Shown: positions 37,715 to 46,396 of the stretch, piece by piece | How positions within the stretch are numbered: position 1 is the stretch's first letter | Layout: every line of letters starts with the position of its first letter | Assembly: GCA_014728085.1 (NCBI GenBank) | Contig: WJMF01000173.1 | Location: 1-46,723, forward strand | Reading direction: 5' to 3' | DNA: 46,723 bases | Source of the DNA: Candidatus Zhuqueibacterota bacterium | GTDB lineage: Bacteria > Zhuqueibacterota > Zhuqueibacteria > Residuimicrobiales > Oceaniaggregativiventaceae | The notes under the pieces: model-generated | The model's database searches: none | What the model saw: only the letters and a program-made list of their open reading frames with translations | Told to the model about the DNA's origin: nothing | Translations under genes and position numbers: made by a program

Positions 37715-38848
37715 ATGTATCGTATCCTCGGTTTAATTCTAATTTTGCTGATAGCCGGCTTGCCGCTTTTTGCTCAGGAGGTTCGTCTGGATGCACAACT
37801 CGTCGATCAGAACCTTCAGGTCTATTTTCTCAACGATTTTAATTTTACCGGCAATTCGATACCCACTCAGGATGTTTTTTACCTGACCATTGAGAACAGA
37901 ACAAACCAGGTACTGACCTGTTTTCTAAGTCTGGCCATTCGTTCCGAAGAGTATGGCCAGCTGGCGTACGGAGAAACCAATGCATTTCAACTGCCGGTAA
38001 CCCCGCCGATACGCATTACCAATCGCAATCTGTTTACCACCTCACAACTTTTTTCGCTAAGCCATTATACCATTGAGACGGCAGCCGAGGAGCTGAAACG
38101 AAAAATTCTCGCGCTGGGCAAGCTGCCTTCCGGGACCTATTCGCTGGGATTTCAATTAAGAACAAACACCGGGCTCGAAGAAACGGAGCTGCTTACCTTT
38201 ACCATTTCAAACCCATCGACGCTCGATTTAATCGCCCCCGGCAATAATGCCGGTGAAAAGGTGGGCGACATGATATATACCACCTATCCCCTCTTTCGCT
38301 GGGAATCCAATATGGAAACCTTTCGCCTGATGATCGCGGAAAAAGTACCGGTGCTTCACGACGATGCTTCTCCTGAAGAAATTATTCAAAGCAAGATTGT
38401 ATATGATGTCACGCTAAGGGTCGATCCGACGTTAAACACCAACTCTTCAAATGAACATGAAATCAGAATCCCTTCTACCTATTACCAGTATCCCTTTGCC
38501 GGAGCGCCCCCATTGGAACCCGGAAAGACCTATTACTGGCAGCTTTATGGATTGCCCGCCACATCCAGCAGGGCAATCGAATTTCCCGGCGAGATTTGGG
38601 CCTTTACCATCGCCGATCCCGATCAAGCACTGAGTGATGCAAATCTGCAAACTCTGTACAACCTGTTGCTCTCTTTGCCCACCGAAGAGCTCGCCGACCT
38701 CCTGGGCCCGGGAGGGCCCCTCGAAGGATATCTTCCCAGCGGACGCATGCTTGTTAACGGCAGAGCTGTGACGATTGATCAAATGATTCAATTGCTGGGA
38801 GAATTTCAATCGGGAAGATATCGTATAGAGAACATAATTTGTCAGTAA
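37715..38848 (+). CDS. Secreted protein, function unknown
   Basis: A 377-residue exported protein with a signal peptide (MYRILGL to about LFAQ, residues 1-21). The rest is beta-rich: residues ~22-170 have no recognised motif, and ~175-300 resemble an Ig/fibronectin-like fold (YPLFRWESNMETFRLMI, then EPGKTYYWQLYGLP). The C-terminal ~70 residues are helical (LQTLYNLLLSLPTEELADLLG). AAAGGAGG lies 5 bases before ATG 37715. It is the first gene of the four-gene operon ending with the CHASE2 cyclase, so a role in envelope sensing is suggested by position only. Confidence 0.7.
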   Translation: MYRILGLILILLIAGLPLFAQEVRLDAQLVDQNLQVYFLNDFNFTGNSIPTQDVFYLTIENRTNQVLTCFLSLAIRSEEYGQLAYGETNAFQLPVTPPIRITNRNLFTTSQLFSLSHYTIETAAEELKRKILALGKLPSGTYSLGFQLRTNTGLEETELLTFTISNPSTLDLIAPGNNAGEKVGDMIYTTYPLFRWESNMETFRLMIAEKVPVLHDDASPEEIIQSKIVYDVTLRVDPTLNTNSSNEHEIRIPSTYYQYPFAGAPPLEPGKTYYWQLYGLPATSSRAIEFPGEIWAFTIADPDQALSDANLQTLYNLLLSLPTEELADLLGPGGPLEGYLPSGRMLVNGRAVTIDQMIQLLGEFQSGRYRIENIICQ

Positions 38849-38862
38849 TAAAGGAGTTCACA

Positions 38863-39519
38863 ATGAAATGTTGTGTGCTTTGTTTTTTAATATGCATATC
38901 CTTTCTGGCCACCGCGCACAGCCGGGATGAAATTGCTTTGGTCATAAAATGTGACGGTAACGCTCAATACAGGCAGTCGGAGCAGGACTGGAACAAACTC
39001 GGTATCGGTAAAAGACTTGAAGATGGTGATGAAATCAAAACCGGAAAGGGTGCTCAGGTCACAATTGTTTTCATCGATGACAAATCTTTGATGAAAATTC
39101 GCGAAGAATCACAACTCATTTTACACGGCAAACGGGAAGAAAAAAACATCATAAAAAAAATCGGGCAGCAACTGGGACAGCTTTGGTTCAAAGTGACCAA
39201 TCAGGAAACGCAATTGCAGGTCGAAACGCCCAGCGGCATTGCAGCCGTCAAGGGCACGGAATTCTATAGCCTGGTAGATGATCTCGGCAACACTACCATT
39301 ATCGGTATTTCAGGTATTGTTGAATTGTTCAATTCCCTGGGGCGAGTGCAGGTAGGCCCATCTCAAACCGGAAAAGCCGGCAAAAAGAGCATACCGGTTG
39401 TTGAAAAATCCGAAGAATCAATGGATTGGGGAACCGATTCCGGCACGCTCAATGAACTGGAAATCGAATTCGAAAACGAAAATGGTGAAAAGAAGACCCT
39501 GAAACTGCAATACAAATAG
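38863..39519 (+). CDS. FecR-domain periplasmic protein
   Basis: A 218-residue protein with a signal peptide (MKCCVLCFLI to about TAHS). The FecR domain spans ~25-165, with LEDGDEIKTGKGAQVTIVF and the diagnostic ETPSGIAAVKGTEF (121-134) then GISGIVELFN. The start is ATG 38863, with AAAGGAG upstream; the frame from 38839 overlaps the previous gene. FecR domains are usually periplasmic, and similar proteins are often encoded beside sigma/anti-sigma pairs or adenylate cyclases. There is no anti-sigma N-terminal part or DNA-binding region. It lies 14 bases after the first gene of the operon. Confidence 0.85.
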   Translation: MKCCVLCFLICISFLATAHSRDEIALVIKCDGNAQYRQSEQDWNKLGIGKRLEDGDEIKTGKGAQVTIVFIDDKSLMKIREESQLILHGKREEKNIIKKIGQQLGQLWFKVTNQETQLQVETPSGIAAVKGTEFYSLVDDLGNTTIIGISGIVELFNSLGRVQVGPSQTGKAGKKSIPVVEKSEESMDWGTDSGTLNELEIEFENENGEKKTLKLQYK

Positions 39520-39552
39520 CAGTCAAAAATGAGCATCAACTAGTGAGGGCGT

Positions 39553-42138
39553 ATGTCCAAAATCGCATTGGTCCTGCTCTTTTTCTGTGTTACCCTGACA
39601 CATTCGCAGTCCAACCTCGTACATGATCCGATATACTCTGCAGAGCAGAACTCGGATATCGCCATCAGGGCCCGCATTGCAGAAGGTCAAAGCCGTGCTG
39701 TTATGATGCAGGTATATTTCAAGACACCGGATGCCCCCTCCTACCACCACATCGAGATGCGCCGCCAGGGGGATCTGTGGACCGGGAATATACCGGCCGA
39801 GTACACCCATAGCACGCTCTTGCAATATTTTATAACCGCCCTTTTGAATAATCAAACCGTAGTGACCTTTCCACAATTTAATCCCTACAAACAGCCTGCA
39901 CGAATTGTGCTCTTAAAAACTCAGCCGGATAGCCGGAAAACGACAGAAAAAGATACAATCAAGACCGCGCCAAAACCTCCGCCACCAGTAACCGGCAAAG
40001 AAGAAGCGGTAGCGACCAAAGAATTGCAACCACTACCTGAAAAGGCGCAAACACCGCAACAGTCCAAAACCGACAGCAGCGCAGCGCAAAGCCGACCGCG
40101 GGGCCGGGAATCGGTTTTCCTTATTCTGTCTCCCGAGCCCTTTGAAGAAACACAAAGCGACCAGTTGGTCTTTGGCGTGTCCGTGCAGGATACGGCCCTG
40201 ATCGATTTTACCACCATAAATATTTATCTGAATGGTGAAAATGTAACAACCAACGCCACCATCACGGATTTTATCATTACCTGTCAACCCGAAAACCTGG
40301 CGGCGGGAAACCATTTGTTTAAAATCAGCGCCATGGACAGCAGCCATAGCAAATCCTTTTCAAATAGCGTTTCGGTAACCGTAAATACTCAGCTCTCAGC
40401 GCCATCTTCAGCTCATTTTTCAGCCCATATTTTTTCCGATCTTCGTCAAGAGAGAATATCAGAACAAACAGAGACCATCGGCATCGGTGGTGGCAGTTTT
40501 CGCGGCCACTATGGCAGTATTGATTACAGCGGACGTTTTTTCCTCACCTCTTTGGATACCCGGAATCAACAGCCGCGAAACAGATTCCATTTTGCCCTAC
40601 GCAGTAAATATGCGGGAATCATCACCGGAGATGCTTATCCAAGGTATAATGATCTCATTCTTTGGGGCAAACGGGTACGCGGGATCGAAGGTTACCTGAG
40701 GCTGGGATTTTTCAATGTACAAGTGGTCTATGGTCAGACCGTCCGGGCGGTTGCCGGCAGTTTGATTTCAGGCACAGAAAATCCGGTACAAAATGGTCAG
40801 ACCATTATCGATTCTCTTATTTACAAATACGGGACACATGAGCAGAACCTCTTCGCCATACGACCCAGCTTCGGAAGCGGTAAACACTTTCAGCTCGGCT
40901 TTACCTTTGCCAAAGTAAAAGATGACCCGTCATCAACAACGTATGGCAGTGATCCACAGGATAACATTGTTGTGGGGCCGGATATTAAAGTGGTGCTGGA
41001 TAATTCCAGAATAGTATTGCGGGCGCTGGCCGCGACGAGTATCACCACCCGTGATATCAGCGCAGGAGCACTGTCGAAGCAAGAGATCCTGAACACATTT
41101 GGAGACGTCTCACTGCCTTTTGATCCCCTTGATTATGATCACATCCTTATCATAAACAGCAGCACAACGCCGATCGATATAAGCAAAGGCGCTTCAATGG
41201 CTTATGATATCGGCATCAGACTGGACTATTTTAATAATCTTCTTAGAATCGGTTACAAATCCATCGGCTCGGAATATAATTCACTGGCAAACACCTGGAT
41301 TCGCAAAGACATTCAGGGGCTCTATTTTCGTGATCGCATACGCCTCTTTTCCAACAAATTGTACGGCATGTTTTCATTTGAAAACTATCAGGATAATTTT
41401 TCCAGTCAGAATATCAACCCCGAAATCGATCTGAAAACATTCAATTATTCACTGCATTATTATCCCGGTCAGGGTTTGCCCCGGCTGGGGGCAACCCTGC
41501 GCACTCACAGCCGCAACAACGGCGTCACCGCCGTGGAAAGCGACACCATTTCCTATGGAAATAATATAGATATCCTCAGCATTGATAACAGACAGAATCA
41601 AATCCAGCGTGATCTTTCCATCTATATGGGTTATCATTTTAAATTGGCGGATTTTGATCAAAACATCAGAATAGACTTTATTTCGGGAAACAGGCGCGAT
41701 CGTTTTGATGAAAAACGGGATTCACTCTACTTTTCCCAGGATCTGAGCTCCAGTGTGGGCTTGTTTTCTCTGAGAACGAGATTTACCCCCAAGCTGAACA
41801 CCACCCTGAGCTTTGCCCGTAACAGCAATTTGGCGGGCGAGTTATCAGAATACAAATATACCATGTTCGGCCTCGGAGCAGACTATATGTTTTACAAAGA
41901 TAAAATCCAGGCCTTTGCCCAGTTTCAAAGCACCATGACCGAGGGAACCTCCTATAGCGAGCAATCCCTCAATTATAGGCGAAATTTTTTCCGCATCGGC
42001 GCGACCTGTTTTTTATCACCGGGACACCGGATCTCTTTGGAAGGAAATATATTCGCAATTCGCGACAAAAGCGATTTGAATACAATCGGCAATTATACGG
42101 ACAGCATATTCAGATTATTTTATGAAAAATATTTTTGA
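39553..42138 (+). CDS. Pro-rich, beta-barrel outer-membrane-like protein
   Basis: An 861-residue protein with a signal peptide (MSKIALVLLF to THSQS). Residues ~20-120 form a small beta domain; ~125-205 are Pro/Lys/Gln-rich low complexity; ~205-300 look like an Ig-type domain (NGENVTTNATITDF); ~300-861 alternate polar and aromatic strands (for example NQQPRNRFHFALRSKYAG, SAGIRLDYF-like blocks) and end FRLFYEKYF, an aromatic C-terminus as in outer-membrane barrels. GAGGG precedes ATG 39553. The last 17 bases overlap the cyclase gene, implying coupled expression. No family is recognised; the domain order suggests a surface sensor or anchor. Confidence 0.7.
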   Translation: MSKIALVLLFFCVTLTHSQSNLVHDPIYSAEQNSDIAIRARIAEGQSRAVMMQVYFKTPDAPSYHHIEMRRQGDLWTGNIPAEYTHSTLLQYFITALLNNQTVVTFPQFNPYKQPARIVLLKTQPDSRKTTEKDTIKTAPKPPPPVTGKEEAVATKELQPLPEKAQTPQQSKTDSSAAQSRPRGRESVFLILSPEPFEETQSDQLVFGVSVQDTALIDFTTINIYLNGENVTTNATITDFIITCQPENLAAGNHLFKISAMDSSHSKSFSNSVSVTVNTQLSAPSSAHFSAHIFSDLRQERISEQTETIGIGGGSFRGHYGSIDYSGRFFLTSLDTRNQQPRNRFHFALRSKYAGIITGDAYPRYNDLILWGKRVRGIEGYLRLGFFNVQVVYGQTVRAVAGSLISGTENPVQNGQTIIDSLIYKYGTHEQNLFAIRPSFGSGKHFQLGFTFAKVKDDPSSTTYGSDPQDNIVVGPDIKVVLDNSRIVLRALAATSITTRDISAGALSKQEILNTFGDVSLPFDPLDYDHILIINSSTTPIDISKGASMAYDIGIRLDYFNNLLRIGYKSIGSEYNSLANTWIRKDIQGLYFRDRIRLFSNKLYGMFSFENYQDNFSSQNINPEIDLKTFNYSLHYYPGQGLPRLGATLRTHSRNNGVTAVESDTISYGNNIDILSIDNRQNQIQRDLSIYMGYHFKLADFDQNIRIDFISGNRRDRFDEKRDSLYFSQDLSSSVGLFSLRTRFTPKLNTTLSFARNSNLAGELSEYKYTMFGLGADYMFYKDKIQAFAQFQSTMTEGTSYSEQSLNYRRNFFRIGATCFLSPGHRISLEGNIFAIRDKSDLNTIGNYTDSIFRLFYEKYF

Positions 42139-44203
42139 TCAAAAGTACAGTATATACCATTATTTTACCTTTGCCGTGCTGTTGCTGGCGTTATTGCTCT
42201 CCCTGCTGCCTATATTTCAAAATCTTCAGCTCAAAATTATCGACACCCTGTTTTACCTCAGAGGCGCAAAAGCGCAGGCGGATACATCCGTCGTTATTAT
42301 CGCCATTGATGATATGGCCATGAAAAGCCTTCCCCGGCACTATCCCTTTCCCAGACGATACTATGCAAAGATGGTACAAAATCTGAAAAAAGCCGGTGCC
42401 AGACTCGTTGTTTTCGATATCGAATTTACGGAACCCAATATCGAAAATCCACAGGAGGATCAGTATCTTGCGCGAGTGGTTGAGAATGCCGGTAATGTTA
42501 TCCTGGCCGGTAAAATCGTCAAGGAAACCGGCAGCTATGGCATTGAAAATATTTATATACTCGAACCCATCGAACCGCTGGCCCGGGCCTGCAATGGCTG
42601 GGGGTTGGTCAATGTCTATGAAGATCTCGACGGCTTTATCCGCAGATACATGCTGGACTATAAAGTCGGTGAAAAACACCATTATTCCCTGAGTGTTGAA
42701 GCGATCCGCTCTCTGGAAGATGTCGGCAGCGGTAACAACAAAAAAGACCTGCTCGTTTTAGGCCGTTATGCCATTCCCAAAGCCACGGTAAACAGCATGT
42801 ATATCAATTATCGCGGGCCGGCAAAAACATTCCGAACCTATTCCCTCGCGAGTGTGCTGGATGATTCGACATTCAATCTTTTGGGCGATGAAGATACGGA
42901 CATATTTGAACTTCATAAAGAATGGAATACCTTTTCAGACAAAATAGTGATGGTGGGGGCAACCGCCGAGGAAATCCAGGATACCAAGCTGACACCTTTT
43001 TTTCGCTATAAAAACCGCGCGCAAAAAATGCCCGGCGTAGAGGTTCATGCCAATGCGCTGAGCACTATTTTGCAGAGAGAATTCATCAAAGATATTCCCA
43101 CATGGCTAAAGGGATTCTTTTATCTATGTGTTGCCTATTTAACCACCATTCTTACGCTTGCCTTTCGCCCCCTCAAATCATTTCTTTTTAATATCTTGTT
43201 ATGGGCAGGGGTCGCCCTGGTGTCATTGTTTCTTTTTTCACAACTCAGAGTGATTGTGCCGTTCATACCGCCGTTTTTAATGATCCTGCTGACCTTTGTG
43301 AGCGGAAATACGTACAAAATTGTCATCGAACAGCGGGAAAAACTGCGGATACGCCAAACCTTTCAGCACTATGTGGCACCGTCCATCGTCGATAAAATGC
43401 TGAGCCAGAAAAGGCTTCCCATATTCGGCGGTGAACGTCTTGAGCTGACGATACTCTTTGCAGACATTAAGGACTTTACCCGCTTTAGCGAATCGAACGA
43501 GCCCGAGCACGTTGTCAATCGCTTATCGGAATATTTCAGCCGCATGGTGGATATCATTTTCAAGCACAACGGTACCATAGACAAATTCGTCGGGGATCAA
43601 ATCATGGCCATATTTGGTGCCCCCTATTCCATTCCCAACCACGCTGAAAAGGCCTGTCAGGCCGCTATGGAAATGGTTGCAAACCAGTCTATGTACCAGC
43701 AGGATCAGCCGTTTGAAATCCGCATCGGCATCAACACCGGCAAAGTCATCGTGGGTAACCTGGGATCGAGTCAGCTATTCGATTATACCGTCATCGGGGA
43801 TGAAGTGAATATCGCCTCGAGGCTGGAAGGTGCCAATAAACTCTACGATACGACGATCATCATCAGTGAAAATACAAGACGGGCTATACCTGAGCAATGG
43901 GGATTGCGCCAACTGGATTATGTTCGCGTCAAGGGAAAGTCAAAAGCCATCACCATTCACGAACTCCTTGCAGCTGATGAGCAAAGTATGGATGATCAGG
44001 GGGAATTGATCGAACATTTTTCCAGGGGATTAAAAGCGTACAGACAACGGCAGTGGGCAGATGCGCTGATACATTTTCGCTGGATATTGCGTCAAAAACC
44101 GAATGACGGCCCCTCACGTCTCTATTCACAACGATGCCTCGACTATATCGCCAACCCGCCTCCTCCGAATTGGGATGGAGCGTATCGATTCGAATCGAAA
44201 TAG
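42122..44203 (+). CDS. CHASE2-domain adenylate cyclase (class III)
   Basis: A 693-residue inner-membrane sensor enzyme. A first transmembrane helix (~15-35) leads to a periplasmic CHASE2 domain (~45-320; VVIIAIDDMAMKSL, VVFDIEFTEPN), then three helices (~328-395), then the cyclase domain (~440-625). Metal-binding Asp448 (FADIKDFT) and Asp492 (KFVGDQIMAIFG) and the substrate Lys488 are present, with YTVIGDEVNIASRLEG, so it is predicted to be an active adenylate cyclase making cAMP. A short TPR-like tail (~640-685) follows. No ribosome site; the start overlaps the previous gene by 17 bases. Confidence 0.9.
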   Translation: MKNIFDQKYSIYHYFTFAVLLLALLLSLLPIFQNLQLKIIDTLFYLRGAKAQADTSVVIIAIDDMAMKSLPRHYPFPRRYYAKMVQNLKKAGARLVVFDIEFTEPNIENPQEDQYLARVVENAGNVILAGKIVKETGSYGIENIYILEPIEPLARACNGWGLVNVYEDLDGFIRRYMLDYKVGEKHHYSLSVEAIRSLEDVGSGNNKKDLLVLGRYAIPKATVNSMYINYRGPAKTFRTYSLASVLDDSTFNLLGDEDTDIFELHKEWNTFSDKIVMVGATAEEIQDTKLTPFFRYKNRAQKMPGVEVHANALSTILQREFIKDIPTWLKGFFYLCVAYLTTILTLAFRPLKSFLFNILLWAGVALVSLFLFSQLRVIVPFIPPFLMILLTFVSGNTYKIVIEQREKLRIRQTFQHYVAPSIVDKMLSQKRLPIFGGERLELTILFADIKDFTRFSESNEPEHVVNRLSEYFSRMVDIIFKHNGTIDKFVGDQIMAIFGAPYSIPNHAEKACQAAMEMVANQSMYQQDQPFEIRIGINTGKVIVGNLGSSQLFDYTVIGDEVNIASRLEGANKLYDTTIIISENTRRAIPEQWGLRQLDYVRVKGKSKAITIHELLAADEQSMDDQGELIEHFSRGLKAYRQRQWADALIHFRWILRQKPNDGPSRLYSQRCLDYIANPPPPNWDGAYRFESK

Positions 44204-44248
44204 ATATCGACACAGACGATAGTGGATAAAAATGAAAAGATTCCCAGC

Positions 44249-44263
44249 AAACCCGGCGGGTTT
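44249..44263. repeat. Short hairpin between convergent operons
   Basis: AAACCC-GGC-GGGTTT, a 6-bp stem with a 3-base loop, lies in the 243-base gap between the cyclase gene and the facing gene. No T-tract follows on either strand, so it is at best a weak terminator. Confidence 0.3.
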
Positions 44264-44446
44264 AACCAGCCTTAAACTCGAGTGATATCAAATCTTCCCG
44301 GACAAATTTTAATACCATTTTATGATTACTTTTGGTTTTATGCAATCCTTTTTGATAGAGCTATACGTTGCGGAAGAAACGACTACTTTCTTTGGGCGGG
44401 AAAAGAGATCGCAGTGCGTTGACAGGTGTTTGTTCTGTTGGTTTGA

Positions 44447-45742
44447 TCAGCCGATTCTGCGGAGCCATTCACGGGCTTTTTCCACGTATTCGCTATTGGG
44501 ATAATCATCGATAACGCCCTGAAAATAGCTGCGGGCTCTTGCCGGATCGTTGAGTTTAAGATAGCACCTTCCCAGCATCAGGGTGGCGTCGTCTTTTTTA
44601 TAGGAAAAAGAAAAATCAAAAACCTTATGAAACGCCTCTGCGGCACCGGAATAGTTTCCCTTGCCGAACATGCATTCGCCGACCCAGTACTGACAGTTTG
44701 AGGCGAGTTTATGGCCGCTATAATTATTCAGCAATTGGCGAAAAGTCGAAATGGCCTGGTCATAATTGCGCGAGTAAAAGGAGCGCAGTCCCTGTTCATA
44801 GACGGGAGAAAACCCACTGTCATCGGTATAGGTTCGGGTGCCATATTGTCCGCTGGATTCAAATTGTGAAATGCGTTGATTTTTGAGATTGAGACTGGCA
44901 CGCAATTCCTGAATTTCTTCCTCTTTTTCCTGAACCATATAATTCAATTCATCGATTCTGGACTTGAGGACGATATACTGCTCCATCCCCAATTCACCCT
45001 CATAGTTCTCCATCTTGTCGATATTGGTGACCAACTCTTCAAAGGTTTCCGTGCGTTCCGGGGGTGTGGTTTCCCGGGGTTCAACCTCTTCCATTTCAGC
45101 CGGTTGCAGCGCCAGAAGATCATCGCGGCGGCGTTGTGGCTGGCCAAAATAATAATTAAAGCCAAGGCGGGTGTTCAGGTAACCATCGTTCGATTCCCCT
45201 GAATAGGCTCCGTCCAGCAAATCGCCTGTTGTAAATCTGTAATCGGCAAATGCTGTCAATGACATTTTTTTGTTGATAAAATAATCCAGCCCCCCACCAA
45301 AAATAAAAGCACCGTCGTAATAGCGTTCATCATCCAGCGTTCCGATTGCCCAGTTTTTTGTCTTTCGATACTGGTAATTGTGTACGCCGAGGCCGATAAA
45401 GGCATAGGGACGAAGAGATGCTGTGGAAACGATAAAATAATTCAGCTTGAAATCCCCGGTAAACATGTTGGTTTCGAAACTGTTATAGGTAAATCCGTCA
45501 TTCAGTTCCTGAAATCCAAGGGCGAACGCCAGCCCGAATTTGGAGCCGAGCTCGAGATTAAACATAAATTCGAATCCCGGCCCTGCACCGGTATGCTGTA
45601 TATCGCAAAAGGGTTTGGCCGCACCGAGGTTTAATCCGATACTCATATTGGATCGGGCAGGAGTTGAAGATGTTGCAAGCTGTGCCTGTAATGAGACCAC
45701 CAAGATGAGCAAGCAAAAGATGCTATAACGAAAGAATTTCAT
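44447..45742 (-). CDS. Outer-membrane beta-barrel fused to coiled coil and TPR domain
   Basis: A 431-residue protein. A signal peptide (to about LQAQ, residue 21) is followed by an eight-stranded OmpA/OMP_b-brl-like barrel (~30-205; SIGLNLGAAKPF, LGLGVHNYQYR, FNYYFG), an acidic linker, a coiled coil (~245-295, LKSRIDELNYMVQEKEEE) and TPR repeats (~305-431; YEQGLRSFYSRNYDQAIS, SNCQYWVGECMFGKGNY) like those of CpoB/YbgF. This fused order resembles a barrel joined to a Tol-associated periplasmic factor. AAAGGAG lies before ATG 45742. It is preceded 65 bases away by another minus-strand gene. Confidence 0.75.
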   Translation of the reverse strand: MKFFRYSIFCLLILVVSLQAQLATSSTPARSNMSIGLNLGAAKPFCDIQHTGAGPGFEFMFNLELGSKFGLAFALGFQELNDGFTYNSFETNMFTGDFKLNYFIVSTASLRPYAFIGLGVHNYQYRKTKNWAIGTLDDERYYDGAFIFGGGLDYFINKKMSLTAFADYRFTTGDLLDGAYSGESNDGYLNTRLGFNYYFGQPQRRRDDLLALQPAEMEEVEPRETTPPERTETFEELVTNIDKMENYEGELGMEQYIVLKSRIDELNYMVQEKEEEIQELRASLNLKNQRISQFESSGQYGTRTYTDDSGFSPVYEQGLRSFYSRNYDQAISTFRQLLNNYSGHKLASNCQYWVGECMFGKGNYSGAAEAFHKVFDFSFSYKKDDATLMLGRCYLKLNDPARARSYFQGVIDDYPNSEYVEKAREWLRRIG

Positions 45743-45807
45743 ATTTCAGGCTCCTTTATTTCCCCCAAAATCAATCTTTACTCCTAAACAGACCCTCTTG
45801 CACGAAC

Positions 45808-46335
45808 CTATTCCTTATTATATTTATTTTCCAATTCCAAAGGGAGAATATTTGAAATGCTGACGTTCTGACCGGTATTCTCATTGTAGGCCTGCAACAT
45901 TTCTTTAATGACTCGGATCAGGTTCTCCAGCGTTTCAAAATCGTTATTATTTTGAATCGCCTTGCGAAGTTCCAGCAATTTATCACCGATGCGGTCAAAA
46001 TAATAATTGCTTAGTGATTTATGGATCAGCGTTTTAACCTGAACATCGATAACCTGTTTCTTTGAGACAACATTTTTCAGGGTTCCATGTACCCGATAAA
46101 AACGCAATTGTTTGGTCAGACCTTCGTCAATTCCTCCATACATAAATGTAGAAGGATAATTCATATAATAGTCGGTTTTTTCGTCTGCAAAGTAAACGAG
46201 CAGATAATTTTCAACGATCTTTCTTTCCTCTATAAAAATCTCACGATGCGTAACATAATGAAGTGTATTTTCCTCCCTGAAATAGTTTACACGTACCACT
46301 AAATCGGCAGATGAAAAATAGAATAATTCTTCCAT
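45808..46335 (-). CDS. Hypothetical protein, unknown family
   Basis: A 175-residue protein without a signal peptide. The N-terminal part is beta-rich (ELFYFSSADLVVRVNYF, FADEKTDYYMNYP), and the C-terminal third is helical (LLELRKAIQNNNDFETLENLIRVIKEML). No motif is recognised. The start is ATG 46335, 9 bases after AAAAGG; GTG codons at 46341 and 46344 are alternatives. A sigma-54-type promoter lies 46 bases upstream. Being first in a two-gene unit with the barrel/TPR gene suggests a shared job. Confidence 0.65.
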   Translation of the reverse strand: MEELFYFSSADLVVRVNYFREENTLHYVTHREIFIEERKIVENYLLVYFADEKTDYYMNYPSTFMYGGIDEGLTKQLRFYRVHGTLKNVVSKKQVIDVQVKTLIHKSLSNYYFDRIGDKLLELRKAIQNNNDFETLENLIRVIKEMLQAYNENTGQNVSISNILPLELENKYNKE

Positions 46336-46380
46336 AGCCACCACCCTTTTATGCCCTTTTCCTGACTTTACATAAAAAAA

Positions 46381-46396
46381 AGCAAGTTTTATGCCA
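46381..46396 (-). promoter_or_regulatory. Sigma-54 (-24/-12) promoter
   Basis: Minus strand TGGCAT-A-AAAC-TTGCT: it matches the -24 TGGCAy and -12 TTGCw elements with the required 10 bases between GG and GC. A predicted start ~12 bases further on leaves a ~36-base leader before ATG 46335. No sigma-54 activator (AAA+) gene is in the window. Confidence 0.5.
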
